64,000 nucleotides of DNA from Ruminococcus sp. AF41-9 (GCF_003477525.1 NZ_QUDO01000017.1:10321-74320), one strand, 5' to 3'; shown: positions 9,436-17,795, numbered from the stretch's first letter. The notes: generated from the letters alone by a model not told the origin. Numbers and translations are program-made.

Positions 9436-9615
9436 TTCAATATAAGCAATTCTGAGTTGGAAGAAACAGTAGATAATGCGCTGCACCAGATTAAAGAGAA
9501 AGAATATGCCTCAGAACTTCTTGAGGCTGGAATAGCAGAAGAGAATATCAGAATGTATGAATTTGATTTTGAAGGAAAGAGAGTATTGATTGGAAGTATG
9601 GAGATTAATAATTAG
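9436..9615 (+). pseudogene. Remnant of an AAA-ATPase-like/PDDEXK_9 protein
   Basis: Open from 9436 to TAG 9613, the frame reads SELEETVDNALHQIKEKEYA then SELLEAGIAEENIRMYEF then DFEGKRVLIGS. This is the C-terminal pattern of the widespread AAA-ATPase-like plus PD-(D/E)XK nuclease (PDDEXK_9) proteins of gut Firmicutes. There is no start codon or ribosome site and the 450-residue N-terminal part is absent. The rest of the gap between 9221 and 9674 shows no other gene; it is AT-rich. Confidence 0.6.
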
Positions 9616-9674
9616 AGGTCTGACATTATCTGACGGTATGGAAAAAATATTGTCGGTTGTGTTGAAAAATTTTC

Positions 9675-9703
9675 TTGACTTTTTCATCTGCAATCCGTAT
9701 AAT
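9675..9703 (+). promoter_or_regulatory. Promoter of the DUF2798 gene
   Basis: TTGACT at 9675-9680 and TATAAT at 9698-9703 are separated by 17 bp. The start site would be near 9710, leaving a leader of about 120 nt before the gene at 9830. The leader holds no riboswitch that I recognise. Confidence 0.75.
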
Positions 9704-9829
9704 AACCAACGGTAATTTAAGGAAAAAGATATTTGGTTTTATTGGAAACGGTACATCCTCCCCGGATGGTTATGAACAACACAAATTTCTGGTTAATGTT
9801 ATTCACATACTATCTAAGGAGGATTTTTT

Positions 9830-10318
9830 ATGCCTAAAAACAAGTTTCAGGAAGTTATTTTTACGATTATTATGGTATTTGTGATGGTTTATGCCATGAT
9901 CTGCTACAACATTGTGCTGAATACAGGAACAATGACAAATGAGACATTTCTGTTAGCGTTTCATGAATTAGTATTTATGGGACCAATCGCATTTGTTCTT
10001 GATTTCTTTCTCATCGGTGGTCTTGCAAAGAAGACTGCATTTGGGATTGTGGATGTGAGAAAAGATAATCCTTTCCATCTGGTACTGGCGATCTCAGCAG
10101 TATCCGTCGCATTTATGTGTCCGTGTATGAGCCTTGCAGCTACTCTGCTGATCAAACACGCAGCAGTAAGCCAGATCATCCCGACATGGCTTCAGACTAC
10201 AGCAATGAACTTTCCGATGGCATTCTTCTGGCAGATCTTTTACGCTGGTCCGCTTGTAAGATTCATTTTTGGAAAACTTTTTCCGGAGAAGGAAAGAGCA
10301 GCAGCTTCTGCTGAATAA
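9830..10318 (+). CDS. DUF2798 family membrane protein
   Basis: A 162-residue membrane protein. It starts MPKNKFQEVIFTIIMVFVMV, the usual opening of DUF2798, and has about four hydrophobic helices arranged as two similar halves, with a second FxxP-like entry AMNFPMAFFWQIFYAGPLVR. The ATG follows AAGGAGGA by 7 bp. It stands alone between its own promoter and a strong terminator. The family's function is not known; transport has been suggested from its size and topology only. Confidence 0.75.
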   Translation: MPKNKFQEVIFTIIMVFVMVYAMICYNIVLNTGTMTNETFLLAFHELVFMGPIAFVLDFFLIGGLAKKTAFGIVDVRKDNPFHLVLAISAVSVAFMCPCMSLAATLLIKHAAVSQIIPTWLQTTAMNFPMAFFWQIFYAGPLVRFIFGKLFPEKERAAASAE

Positions 10319-10370
10319 AATATAGAATAGAAAGTTTACTGATAACAAAAGAGAACAGTGACATTTTGCG

Positions 10371-10404
10371 CGCAGCATTTCTGGTTGAGGATGCTGCGTT
10401 TTTT
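10371..10404 (+). terminator. Intrinsic terminator after the DUF2798 gene
   Basis: CGCAGCAT (10371-10378) pairs perfectly with ATGCTGCG (10391-10398) and is followed directly by six T residues. Confidence 0.9.
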
Positions 10405-10429
10405 GCATTGTATTTATTTGAATACAGTA

Positions 10430-10458
10430 TTGACAAATAATGTCAATTCGTGTAATAT
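10430..10458 (+). promoter_or_regulatory. Promoter and overlapping operator of the sulfur operon
   Basis: TTGACA at 10430-10435 and TAATAT at 10453-10458 are 17 bp apart. The -35 box is one arm of a perfect inverted repeat, TTGACA-N5-TGTCAA (10430-10446), so a repressor bound there would block RNA polymerase. The 110-nt leader behind it does not match the SAM or T-box patterns I know. Confidence 0.7.
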
Positions 10459-10577
10459 CATATAAAACCTACCTAACAACTATGAAAAGTAGAAAATACA
10501 TATCAGGTTAAAGTGCTAAAGTGAAATAAAACAAAGAAAAACAAAGAAGAGAGTATTCCTGACAGGAGGAAAAGACA

Positions 10578-11438
10578 ATGGCAGATTATGCAGCATTAAA
10601 AAAAGGCGGATTCATGCGCCAGAAACAGAAAAATAATTTTTCATTAAGAATCCGTGTAGTTGGCGGACATCTGGATGCGAAGCAGCTTGCGAAAGTAGCT
10701 GAGGTTTCAGAGAAATACGGCGAGGGCTATGTACATCTTACTTCCCGTCAGGGTGTGGAGATTCCCTTCATTAAATTAGACCAGATCGATGAGGTGAAGG
10801 CAGCACTGGCAGAGGGAGATGTAGTTCCAGGTGTATGCGGACCGAGAGTCCGGACCATCACAGCCTGTCAGGGCGCAGCCATCTGTCCGAGCGGATGTAT
10901 TGATACTTACGCACTGGCAGAGGAGCTGGACGAGAGATACTTTGGACGTGAACTTCCACACAAATTTAAATTCGGTGTAACCGGATGCCAGAATAACTGC
11001 CTGAAAGCAGAGGAAAATGATGTAGGAATCAAAGGCGGTATCAAGGTCGCATGGCAGGAAGATAAATGTATTCAGTGTGGTGTCTGTGTGAAAGCCTGTC
11101 GTGAAGGTGCAGTCACACTGGAAGATGGAAAGATCAGCATAGATTCTTCCAAATGTAACTTCTGTGGAAGATGCACCAAAGCCTGTCCAACAGATGCATA
11201 TGAGAATACACACGGATACATCGTTTCTTTCGGAGGAATTTTCGGAAACCATATCAATAAAGGAAAAACAGTGATTCCGTTTATCGAGGATCATGAAAAA
11301 CTCCTGAAAGTCTGCGATGCGGCGATCAGCTTTTTCGAGAAAAATGCAAAGGCCGGTGAGCGACTGAAATTTACGATCGACCGTGTAGGCGAGGACGAAT
11401 TTAATAAAGAAATCCTGGAGGCATATGAAAATGAGTGA
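10578..11438 (+). CDS. Siroheme sulfite reductase-like protein with two 4Fe-4S ferredoxin clusters
   Basis: A 286-residue reductase predicted to turn sulfite into sulfide with six electrons. Residues 15-90 are a ferredoxin-like nitrite/sulfite reductase half-domain (LRIRVVGGHLDA, HLTSRQGVEIP). The siroheme-4Fe4S ligands follow the family pattern C97-x5-C103 and C137-x3-C141. A bacterial ferredoxin insert carries two complete sets, C164/167/170/174 and C193/196/199/203. This is the short Dsr/Fsr-like form (COG2221), about half the size of CysI. GGAGG lies before ATG. It is the first gene of a sulfur cluster containing AprAB, CysDN and a sulfate transporter, which makes sulfite the natural substrate; nitrite cannot be excluded. 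Confidence 0.85.
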   Translation: MADYAALKKGGFMRQKQKNNFSLRIRVVGGHLDAKQLAKVAEVSEKYGEGYVHLTSRQGVEIPFIKLDQIDEVKAALAEGDVVPGVCGPRVRTITACQGAAICPSGCIDTYALAEELDERYFGRELPHKFKFGVTGCQNNCLKAEENDVGIKGGIKVAWQEDKCIQCGVCVKACREGAVTLEDGKISIDSSKCNFCGRCTKACPTDAYENTHGYIVSFGGIFGNHINKGKTVIPFIEDHEKLLKVCDAAISFFEKNAKAGERLKFTIDRVGEDEFNKEILEAYENE

Positions 11439-11676
11439 GATTAAATTTGATGATACCGTAGATATTACAGATGTTGTCTGCCCGGTAACTTTCGTAAAGG
11501 CAAAGGTAGCACTGGAAGAACTGGATGAGGGACAGATTTTATCCATCCGCATGAATGACGGCGAACCGGTTCAGAATGTACCGCGCAGCATCAAAGAAGA
11601 AGGACATCAGATCCTGAAACTGGATGACAACGAAGATGGAACTTACACTCTTTATGTGAAGAAAGTCGGAGACTGA
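11431..11676 (+). CDS. TusA/SirA-like sulfurtransferase
   Basis: An 81-residue protein of the TusA/SirA fold. The active cysteine is C17 in VVCPVTFVK; the family motif is CPxP, and here the second proline is replaced by threonine. It overlaps the reductase stop by a few bases, so the two are translationally coupled. GGAGG at 11417-11421 fits the ATG at 11431 (9 bp) better than the one at 11425 (3 bp). In this setting it probably takes or passes on persulfide or sulfide sulfur near the sulfite reductase. A weak hairpin at 11691-11718 separates it from the thioredoxin gene. Confidence 0.8.
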   Translation: MSEIKFDDTVDITDVVCPVTFVKAKVALEELDEGQILSIRMNDGEPVQNVPRSIKEEGHQILKLDDNEDGTYTLYVKKVGD

Positions 11677-11751
11677 TAAAAGAAAACAGGGTTCGGGCGA
11701 ACAAAAAAGAGCCTGAACGAGGAACGTGAAAAGACTGACAGGAGCAGGACC

Positions 11752-12069
11752 ATGGCAGAGAGATTAAACGAAGAGACTTTTAAAGAAAAAGCTTTTCAGG
11801 CAGGAAAACTTACACTGATCGATTTCTATTCCGACAGTTGTGTACCGTGTAAACGAATGGTTCCGGTATTTGCAAAGCTGGAAGAGAAATACGGCGATCA
11901 GATTTATATAGGAAAAGTAAATGTAGCTTACGAACAGAATCTGGTAGAAGAATACAAAGTCATGTCAGCACCGACGCTGATCTTTCTGAAAGACGGAGAA
12001 CAGATCGAGAGACTGACCGGAGCAAAGAAAGCAGTAGAGCTGGAAGAGATTATTGATAAGAATTTATAG
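11752..12069 (+). CDS. Thioredoxin
   Basis: A 105-residue thioredoxin-fold protein. The redox motif is C30-V-P-C33 (classic thioredoxin has CGPC), inside FYSDSCVPCKRMVPVF, and the cis-proline loop is SAPTLIFLKDG. The start ATG is preceded by AGGAG. Its place in the sulfur operon suggests that it supplies electrons to, or recycles, an enzyme here, for example a thiocarboxylate or persulfide intermediate. It could equally be a general thioredoxin. Confidence 0.9.
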   Translation: MAERLNEETFKEKAFQAGKLTLIDFYSDSCVPCKRMVPVFAKLEEKYGDQIYIGKVNVAYEQNLVEEYKVMSAPTLIFLKDGEQIERLTGAKKAVELEEIIDKNL

Positions 12070-12090
12070 AGATAAAGGAGAGCAAAAGTT

Positions 12091-12297
12091 ATGGTTATCA
12101 CAGTAGCAGGAGATAAAAAAGAAGTAAAAGACGCAATCACAGTTTCAGAACTGATCGTACAGGAGGATGTGGAAACTCCTCAGTATGTGACAGTATCCGT
12201 AAACGATGACTTTATCGACAAGGCAGAATTTGACACCTACGCATTAAAAGAAGGCGACAGCGTTGAATTCCTGTACTTCATGGGAGGTGGAAGATAG
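12091..12297 (+). CDS. ThiS/MoaD-like sulfur carrier with a masked C-terminus
   Basis: A 68-residue ubiquitin-fold sulfur carrier. The start MVITVAGDKKEV and the end VEFLYFMGGG match ThiS-like proteins. Normal carriers end in Gly-Gly, which is adenylated and turned into a thiocarboxylate. Here the last residues are G65-G66-G67-R68, so one arginine caps the reactive glycine. The next genes encode a ThiF-type adenylyltransferase and a JAMM protease. That set matches the HcyS/HcyF/HcyD system known from Wolinella, where HcyD removes a final alanine. The trimming of arginine here is my inference. The stop TAG shares its last base with the next start codon. Confidence 0.85.
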   Translation: MVITVAGDKKEVKDAITVSELIVQEDVETPQYVTVSVNDDFIDKAEFDTYALKEGDSVEFLYFMGGGR

Positions 12298-13103
12298 TGG
12301 CATTCACAAATGATCAGCTCGAACGTTATTCCAGACATATCATTCTGAAAGAAGTTGGGGCAAAAGGACAGAAAAAACTGCTTAATTCCAGCGTCCTGAT
12401 CATCGGAGCAGGCGGTCTGGGAGCACCGGCAGCCCTTTATCTTGCGGCAGCAGGTGTGGGAACCATCGGAATTGCAGATGCAGATGAGGTAGACCTTTCC
12501 AATCTTCAGCGTCAGGTCATCCACGCAACCAAAGATATCGGGAAACCAAAGGTACTTTCCGCAAAAGAATCCATGGAAGCCATCAACCCGGATGTGACAG
12601 TAAAAACTTACCAGACTTTCGTAGATTCTGAAACGATCATGGACCTGATCAAAGATTACGATTTCATCATCGACGGAACCGATAACTTCCCGGCAAAATT
12701 CCTGATCAACGATGCCTGTGTTATGGCAAAGAAACCATTTTCACACGCAGGAATCCTTCGTTTCCAGGGACAGTTAATGACTTATGTTCCGGGAGAAGGA
12801 CCATGTTACAGATGTGTATTCAAAGATCCGCCGCCAAAAGATGCCGTACCAACCTGTAAGCAGGCCGGAGTCGTCGGAGCAATGGGCGGAGTGATCGGAA
12901 GTCTTCAGGCAATGGAAGCCATCAAATACCTTCTCGGTGTTGGTGATCTTCTTACCGGATACCTTCTTACCTATGATGCACTTACCATGGAATTCCGTAA
13001 GATCAAACTTCCGAAACATGTAAAGAACTGCCCGGTATGCGGCGAGCATCCGACGATCACAGAACTGATCGACTACGAGCAGGCAGAATGTGACGGAATC
13101 TAG
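12297..13103 (+). CDS. ThiF/MoeB/HesA-family sulfur carrier adenylyltransferase
   Basis: A 268-residue E1-like enzyme. It has the nucleotide motif GAGGLG (37-42), the catalytic region SNLQRQVIH, the DGTDNF loop near residue 126, zinc cysteines C170-x2-C173 and C245-x2-C248, and the crossover-loop cysteine C187 in PTCKQAGV. It should activate the C-terminal glycine of the preceding carrier with ATP. The start is GTG 12297, which overlaps the carrier's stop by one base and has GGAGGTGG just upstream. The stop codon TAG (13101-13103) lies inside the first four bases of the inverted-repeat element that begins at 13100, so the element supplies the end of this gene. Confidence 0.9.
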   Translation: MAFTNDQLERYSRHIILKEVGAKGQKKLLNSSVLIIGAGGLGAPAALYLAAAGVGTIGIADADEVDLSNLQRQVIHATKDIGKPKVLSAKESMEAINPDVTVKTYQTFVDSETIMDLIKDYDFIIDGTDNFPAKFLINDACVMAKKPFSHAGILRFQGQLMTYVPGEGPCYRCVFKDPPPKDAVPTCKQAGVVGAMGGVIGSLQAMEAIKYLLGVGDLLTGYLLTYDALTMEFRKIKLPKHVKNCPVCGEHPTITELIDYEQAECDGI

Positions 13104-13264
13104 TACATCGTTTTCGAAATAACTATACCACTCACTTGTCTGCGAATCCGATTGCACAGGTCTAAAAGCCTCAGCGTAGCCCGCTACGCCTGCGTTTTTA
13201 GACCTGCACACTCGAATCCGCATCCTACGCGATTGGTATAGTTATTTACGAAACGATGTACTAG
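13100..13264. repeat. 165-bp inverted-repeat element (MITE-like) after the ThiF gene
   Basis: The outer arms begin CTAGTACATCGTTT on the left and, read from the other side, CTAGTACATCGTTT on the right; the 31-bp arms differ at about three positions. Inside is a second hairpin, AGGTCTAAAA/TTTTAGACCT, enclosing GCGTAGC-CC-GCTACGC. It has no coding capacity. Layout and size resemble the 156-bp element at 32362, but the sequence is different. Confidence 0.75.
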
Positions 13265-13316
13265 AAAACAACTGTTTCAGGGAGGATGCAAAGTATCTGC
13301 CTGATCACAAACACAT

Positions 13317-13355
13317 TTTAACCAAATCAAGTAAGTCCCCTGCCTCAATTGCGAA
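13317..13355 (+). repeat. Half copy of a hairpin repeat
   Basis: This stretch, with AAGTAAGTCCCCTGC at its core, matches the left half of the hairpin at 19887-19945 and its upstream flank with one difference, but the right half is missing. It lies in the 307-bp gap between the ThiF and JAMM genes; nothing else is seen in that gap apart from the element at 13100. Confidence 0.55.
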
Positions 13356-13410
13356 GATCCGCCGGACTATTTCGAATAAAGAAATGTGAATGTAAAGGAG
13401 CCAGAAAGTC

Positions 13411-13821
13411 ATGATCACAATGTCAAAAAATGACTATGAAATAATTTTAAAACACGCCAGAGAAAACCTTCCGGAAGAAGCCTGCGGACTGATCGCCGGA
13501 ACAAAGGACGGAAACGATAAATCCATTCAGAAAGTTTACTGCCTGACAAACATCGACCATTCCAATGAACATTTTTCTCTCGATCCGAAAGAACAGCTCG
13601 CAGCAGTGAAAGATATGCGCGCCAACGGTCTGGTACCTCTTGGAAACTGGCATTCTCATCCGGAAAGCCCTTCCAGACCATCCGAAGAAGACAAGAGACT
13701 GGCTTATGACAGCACAGCAAGCTATATGATCCTTTCTCTGATGGATAATGAGAATCCGGTTCTGAATTCTTTCCATATAGAAGGAACAGAATCTGAGAGG
13801 GAAGTACTGGTATTACTGTAA
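13411..13821 (+). CDS. JAMM (Mov34/MPN) metalloprotease
   Basis: A 136-residue zinc peptidase of the JAB1/MPN family. The full JAMM signature is present: glutamate in PEEACGL (residues 21-26), then H81-S-H83-P followed by PSEED with S91 and D94. Bacterial enzymes of this size (Mec+, HcyD, QbsD) cut residues off the C-terminus of small sulfur carriers. Given the GGGR tail of the carrier 1.1 kb upstream, the likely job is exposing the terminal glycine. AAGGAG lies before the ATG. An older promoterless gap with repeats separates it from the ThiF gene, but the direction and theme are shared. Confidence 0.88.
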   Translation: MITMSKNDYEIILKHARENLPEEACGLIAGTKDGNDKSIQKVYCLTNIDHSNEHFSLDPKEQLAAVKDMRANGLVPLGNWHSHPESPSRPSEEDKRLAYDSTASYMILSLMDNENPVLNSFHIEGTESEREVLVLL

Positions 13822-13838
13822 AACTCAGGAGATGAAAC

Positions 13839-14837
13839 ATGATAAAAAAATTATTTGCATTTGGTCTGGCAGCCGTGCTGGCACTGACACCGGTGCAGGC
13901 ATTTGGAAAGACAGTGTCTATCACAAACGTTTCCTATGACCCTACCAGAGAGATGTTTGAACAGTACAACAAAATATTCGAAGAACACTGGAAAGAACAG
14001 ACCGGCGAGGATGTGGAAGTGATACAGTCTCACGGTGGCTCCGGCAAACAGGCACTTGAGGTAGCCAACGGACTGGATGCAGATGTAGTAACACTGGCAC
14101 TGGAATACGATATTGAATCCATAGAAAATGCAGGGCTGATCAAAGCAGGATGGAAAGACAACTTTGACAATGACAGTTCTCCGTATACATCAACGATCGT
14201 ATTTCTGGTGAAAAAAGGAAATCCAAAGGATATCAAAGACTGGGATGACCTGACCAGGGACGGAGTAGGAGTGGTGACACCAAACCCGAAGACCTCCGGC
14301 GGAGCCAGATGGAACTACATGGCAGCATGGGCCTATGCAGATAAGAAATATGACGGCGATGAAACACAGATGAAAGATTTCATCAAAAAACTCTATCAGA
14401 ATGTAGTAGTTCTGGACTCCGGTGCAAGAGGTGCAACCACTTCTTTTGTAGAAAACGGACAGGGCGATGTGCTGGTAGCGTGGGAAAATGAAGCGTATCT
14501 TTCCATGCGTGACTACCCGGATGAGTACGAGATCGTTACCCCTAGTGTCAGCATTCTGGCACAGCCATCCGTAGCAGTGGTGGATGAGGTAGTGGATTAC
14601 AGAGGAACAAGAGATGTGGCAACTGAGTATCTGAATTATCTGTATTCCGATGAAGCGCAGGAGATTGAAGCAGAGAACTATTTCCGGCCGACAAATGAGA
14701 AAATCCTGAATGAGTACAGCGATGTATTTGACCTGAATGTAGATCTGGTAAACATCAGCGAATACGGCGGATGGGATGAAGTGCAGGAGAAACATTTCAC
14801 GGACGGCGGAATCTTTGATGAGATTTACGAGAGATAA
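13839..14837 (+). CDS. Sulfate ABC transporter substrate-binding protein
   Basis: A 332-residue Sbp/CysP-type binding protein. It has a signal peptide (MIKKLFAFGLAAVLALTPVQ) with cleavage expected around residues 21-23 and, again, no lipobox cysteine. Family stretches are NVSYDPTREMFEQYN, QSHGGSGKQ, DVVTLALEYD and NPKTSGGARWNY, which line the sulfate pocket in Sbp. It begins 17 bp after the JAMM gene and is followed by cysT, cysW and cysA. Thiosulfate binding (CysP) cannot be separated from sulfate by eye. Confidence 0.92.
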   Translation: MIKKLFAFGLAAVLALTPVQAFGKTVSITNVSYDPTREMFEQYNKIFEEHWKEQTGEDVEVIQSHGGSGKQALEVANGLDADVVTLALEYDIESIENAGLIKAGWKDNFDNDSSPYTSTIVFLVKKGNPKDIKDWDDLTRDGVGVVTPNPKTSGGARWNYMAAWAYADKKYDGDETQMKDFIKKLYQNVVVLDSGARGATTSFVENGQGDVLVAWENEAYLSMRDYPDEYEIVTPSVSILAQPSVAVVDEVVDYRGTRDVATEYLNYLYSDEAQEIEAENYFRPTNEKILNEYSDVFDLNVDLVNISEYGGWDEVQEKHFTDGGIFDEIYER

Positions 14838-14924
14838 GAAACAGGATACAGAATAATCCGGAATATGAAAACTACGAAGACAACGTGACCAGAGCATACG
14901 AGACGAGAGAGGTGGTAATTGATT

Positions 14925-15760
14925 ATGAAAAAAAGAAATAAACCAGTGATTCCAGGATTCGGACTCTCCATGGGAATTACCATTTCCATACTAAGTCTGG
15001 TGGTTCTGATCCCGCTTGCCAGTCTGGTAATCTACACTGTAAAGCTCAGTTTTAAAGATTTCATTGAAACCATCACAAGAGCCAGAGTGCTGGCATCCTT
15101 TTACACCAGTTTTATCTCTGCTTTTGCAGCGGCAGTGATAAACGGTATCATGGGAACCATTCTTGCATGGGTGCTTGTGAAATATGAATTTCCAGGCAGA
15201 CGGATCATGGACGGAATGATCGAACTTCCTTTCGCACTTCCAACCGCAGTTGCCGGTATTGCACTGACATCCTTAACTTCTGATTCCGGTATCGTAGGCA
15301 GCTTTTTTGCAGATTTGGTATCAGGATCGCATACACAAGAATTGGCATCACAGTTGCTATGATCTTCGTAGGAATCCCATTCGTTGTACGAAGCGTACAG
15401 CCGGTTCTGGAAAAAATGGACAATTCCTACAGTGAGGCAGCTGGAGTGTTGGGTGCCAGGAAATCCACAATCTTCCGGAAAGTTATTTTTCCGGAATTAA
15501 GACCTGCGATCTTCGCAGGAACCGGACTTGCATTCGGCAGATGCCTGGGCGAATACGGAAGCATCGTATTTATCGCAGGAAACAAACCATATTATACAGA
15601 AATCACGCCGCTGATCATTATGTCAGAGCTTCAGGAATTTGATTATTCCAGTGCAACGGCGATCGCGCTGGTAATGCTGGCAGTTTCATTTTTCATTCTG
15701 TTTCTCAACAGCATGATCCAGCAGAGAAACGCAAGAATCTTAAGAGGAGGAAATGCCTGA
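14925..15760 (+). pseudogene. cysT: Sulfate ABC permease CysT, split by a one-base deletion
   Basis: Inner membrane subunit of the sulfate importer. Frame 1 encodes the N-terminal half up to DSGIVGSFFA near 15311, then leaves the family sequence and stops at 15362. The -1 frame from 15311 reads RFGIRIAYTRIGITVAMIF and continues as a normal CysT to 15760, including the ATPase-contact EAA loop EAAGVLGARKSTIF. Returning one base, probably an A (GCAGA to GCAAGA), gives about 278 residues, the normal size. The ATG at 14925 has GAGAGGTGG 10 bp upstream. The 3-prime end overlaps cysW (TGATG). All other transporter subunits are intact, so an assembly error or a very recent mutation is likely. Confidence 0.85.
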
Positions 15761-16584
15761 TGGACAACAAAGGAAAGACTTCAGAGAAAATCACAAAATG
15801 GCTTCTGATCGGAATCGGTGTTCTGTTCCTGACAGTGATGCTCATCCTCCCGCTGGTCACAGTGATTACAGAAGCATTGCGAAGCGGATGGAAAGTTTAC
15901 GTCGCTGCGGTGACAGACGAGTACACCATCAAAGCACTTCTCCTCACTGTGAAGGCAACACTTTTCGCAGTGATCTTTAATACCATCTTCGGTATCTTCG
16001 CAGCCTGGGCACTGACCAAGTTTCAGTTTAAGGGCAAAAAACTGCTGACCACACTGATCGACCTTCCGGTTACGATCTCACCGGTCATTGCAGGTCTGAT
16101 CTTTCTCCTGATTTTCGGACGACAGAGTCCGGTCTACTTTTTCCTTTTGAAATTTGGAATTAAAGTTGTATTCTCTGTACCGGGAATCATTATTGCAACC
16201 GTGTTTGTAACTTTTCCTTTTATTTCCAGAGAGCTGATTCCGGTTCTGGAAGCAGAAGGAACAGATGAGGAAGAAGCGGCGGCCCTGATGGGAGCCGGCG
16301 GGTGGACGATTTTCTGGAAGATCACTTTTCCTCATATTAAATGGGCATTGCTTTACGGCATCGTCCTCTGTACGGCGAGAGCGATGGGAGAGTTCGGTGC
16401 AGTGTCCGTCCTTTCCGGACATTTAAGAGGAAAGACAAATACCCTTCCTCTCCATGTGGAGATTTTATTTAACGAGTTTCAGTATGTTCCGGCATTTGCC
16501 GTATCTTCATTGCTGGTGATCATGGCAGTTATCATCCTGGTGGTCCGAAGCGTGATCGAATACAAAGGAAAGAAGGAAGCCTGA
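15760..16584 (+). CDS. cysW: Sulfate ABC transporter permease CysW
   Basis: A 274-residue permease with about six membrane helices and the EAA loop EAEGTDEEEAAALMGAGG near residue 165, followed by GAVSVLSGHLRGKTNTLPLH, which is well conserved in CysW. Its ATG overlaps the cysT stop by one base and GAGGAGG lies 9 bp upstream, showing coupled translation. It pairs with CysT to form the sulfate channel. Confidence 0.93.
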   Translation: MDNKGKTSEKITKWLLIGIGVLFLTVMLILPLVTVITEALRSGWKVYVAAVTDEYTIKALLLTVKATLFAVIFNTIFGIFAAWALTKFQFKGKKLLTTLIDLPVTISPVIAGLIFLLIFGRQSPVYFFLLKFGIKVVFSVPGIIIATVFVTFPFISRELIPVLEAEGTDEEEAAALMGAGGWTIFWKITFPHIKWALLYGIVLCTARAMGEFGAVSVLSGHLRGKTNTLPLHVEILFNEFQYVPAFAVSSLLVIMAVIILVVRSVIEYKGKKEA

Positions 16585-16585
16585 T

Positions 16586-17644
16586 ATGTATGTAGAGTTA
16601 AAAAATATAAATAAGACCTATGGTTCCTACCAGGCATCAAAGAATGTGAATTTCGGAATCGAAAAAGGCAAGCTGATCGGCCTGCTGGGACCAAGCGGAA
16701 GCGGAAAAACAACCATTCTTCGAATGATCGCAGGTCTGGAAACACCGGACAGCGGCGAGATCATCATTGACGGAAAAGTAGTCAACGATGTTCCGGCAAG
16801 TGAACGTGGCATTGGTTTTGTATTTCAGAATTATGCATTGTTCCGTTACATGACCGTTTACGATAACGTAGCATTCGGCCTGAAAGTTCAGAAGGTAGAC
16901 AAGAAAACCATTGACAGCAGAGTCAGAGAACTGGTAAAGCTGGTAGGTCTGGAAGGACTGGAAAAAAGATATCCAAGCCAGTTATCCGGCGGTCAGAGAC
17001 AGAGGGTAGCATTTGCCAGAGCCCTTGCGCCAAACCCGCAGGTACTTTTGCTGGATGAGCCGTTTGCAGCGATTGATGCAAAGATCCGACAGGAACTGCG
17101 AAGCTGGTTAAAAGAGATGATTGAGAAGCTGGGAATTACCAGTATCTTTGTTACACATGATCAGGATGAGGCCATCGAGGTGGCAGATGAGATCATCATC
17201 ACCAACGCAGGACGGATTGAGCAGAAAGGAACACCTGTAGAAGTTTACCGAAATCCGGAGACAGCTTTTACCGCATCCTTCTTCGGACAGCCGTCTGTAC
17301 TGAAGAATGCAGATGATTTCCACACATTTACGCAGGCAGAAGGAGCAGACAAAATCATTGTCCGCCCGGAATTTGTAAAAGTTTCCAAACTGGATGAGGT
17401 TGAGAAGTTCAGAACTTCCGTTTCCCAGGGAGTGGTTGAACGGGTTTCTTTCAGAGGCGATAACCTGGAACTTCAGGTAAGAGTCAACAACTCCGTGGTA
17501 AACGCCAGAAGAAGCCTTGAGAAAGCAGATGTCCGCGAGGGCGAAATCGTGAATGTATTCCTTTACAGGATTTTTGCCCTGAGAGGTGACAGCGTACAAC
17601 TGATTGAGAATGAGGCTGTAAGAGATGACTTCGTGATCATTTAA
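16586..17644 (+). CDS. cysA: Sulfate ABC transporter ATP-binding protein CysA
   Basis: A 352-residue ABC ATPase: Walker A GPSGSGKTT (35-43), Q-loop FVFQNYALF, signature LSGGQRQR, Walker B LLLDEPFAAID and H-loop FVTHDQDEA. After residue 240 comes a TOBE-like regulatory domain with IIVRPEFVKVSK. It begins one base after the cysW stop. It powers uptake by CysT and CysW. Confidence 0.94.
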   Translation: MYVELKNINKTYGSYQASKNVNFGIEKGKLIGLLGPSGSGKTTILRMIAGLETPDSGEIIIDGKVVNDVPASERGIGFVFQNYALFRYMTVYDNVAFGLKVQKVDKKTIDSRVRELVKLVGLEGLEKRYPSQLSGGQRQRVAFARALAPNPQVLLLDEPFAAIDAKIRQELRSWLKEMIEKLGITSIFVTHDQDEAIEVADEIIITNAGRIEQKGTPVEVYRNPETAFTASFFGQPSVLKNADDFHTFTQAEGADKIIVRPEFVKVSKLDEVEKFRTSVSQGVVERVSFRGDNLELQVRVNNSVVNARRSLEKADVREGEIVNVFLYRIFALRGDSVQLIENEAVRDDFVII

Positions 17645-17650
17645 CCGAAT

Positions 17651-17686
17651 CAGGCAGTGAAGCGGATGTTTTTATCCGTCTGAATC
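17651..17686 (+). repeat. Small hairpin repeat, GCGGAT family
   Basis: AGCGGAT and ATCCGTCT form a hairpin between cysA and aprA. It is a shortened member of the same family as copies at 19985, 20043, 22733, 40661 and 46222. Confidence 0.5.
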
Positions 17687-17795
17687 TTTAACCAGAATTT
17701 TACCCAACGTTAATCCAACGGAATCGGATTGATGATAAAATGAATTGATAATACAATCAGGAATAAACAGGATACATACTTCCGGAGGAAAGAGT

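Noticed and set aside
10459..10577. SAM or T-box riboswitch before the sulfur operon
   Set aside because: No match to the conserved cores of either; no terminator precedes the start codon.
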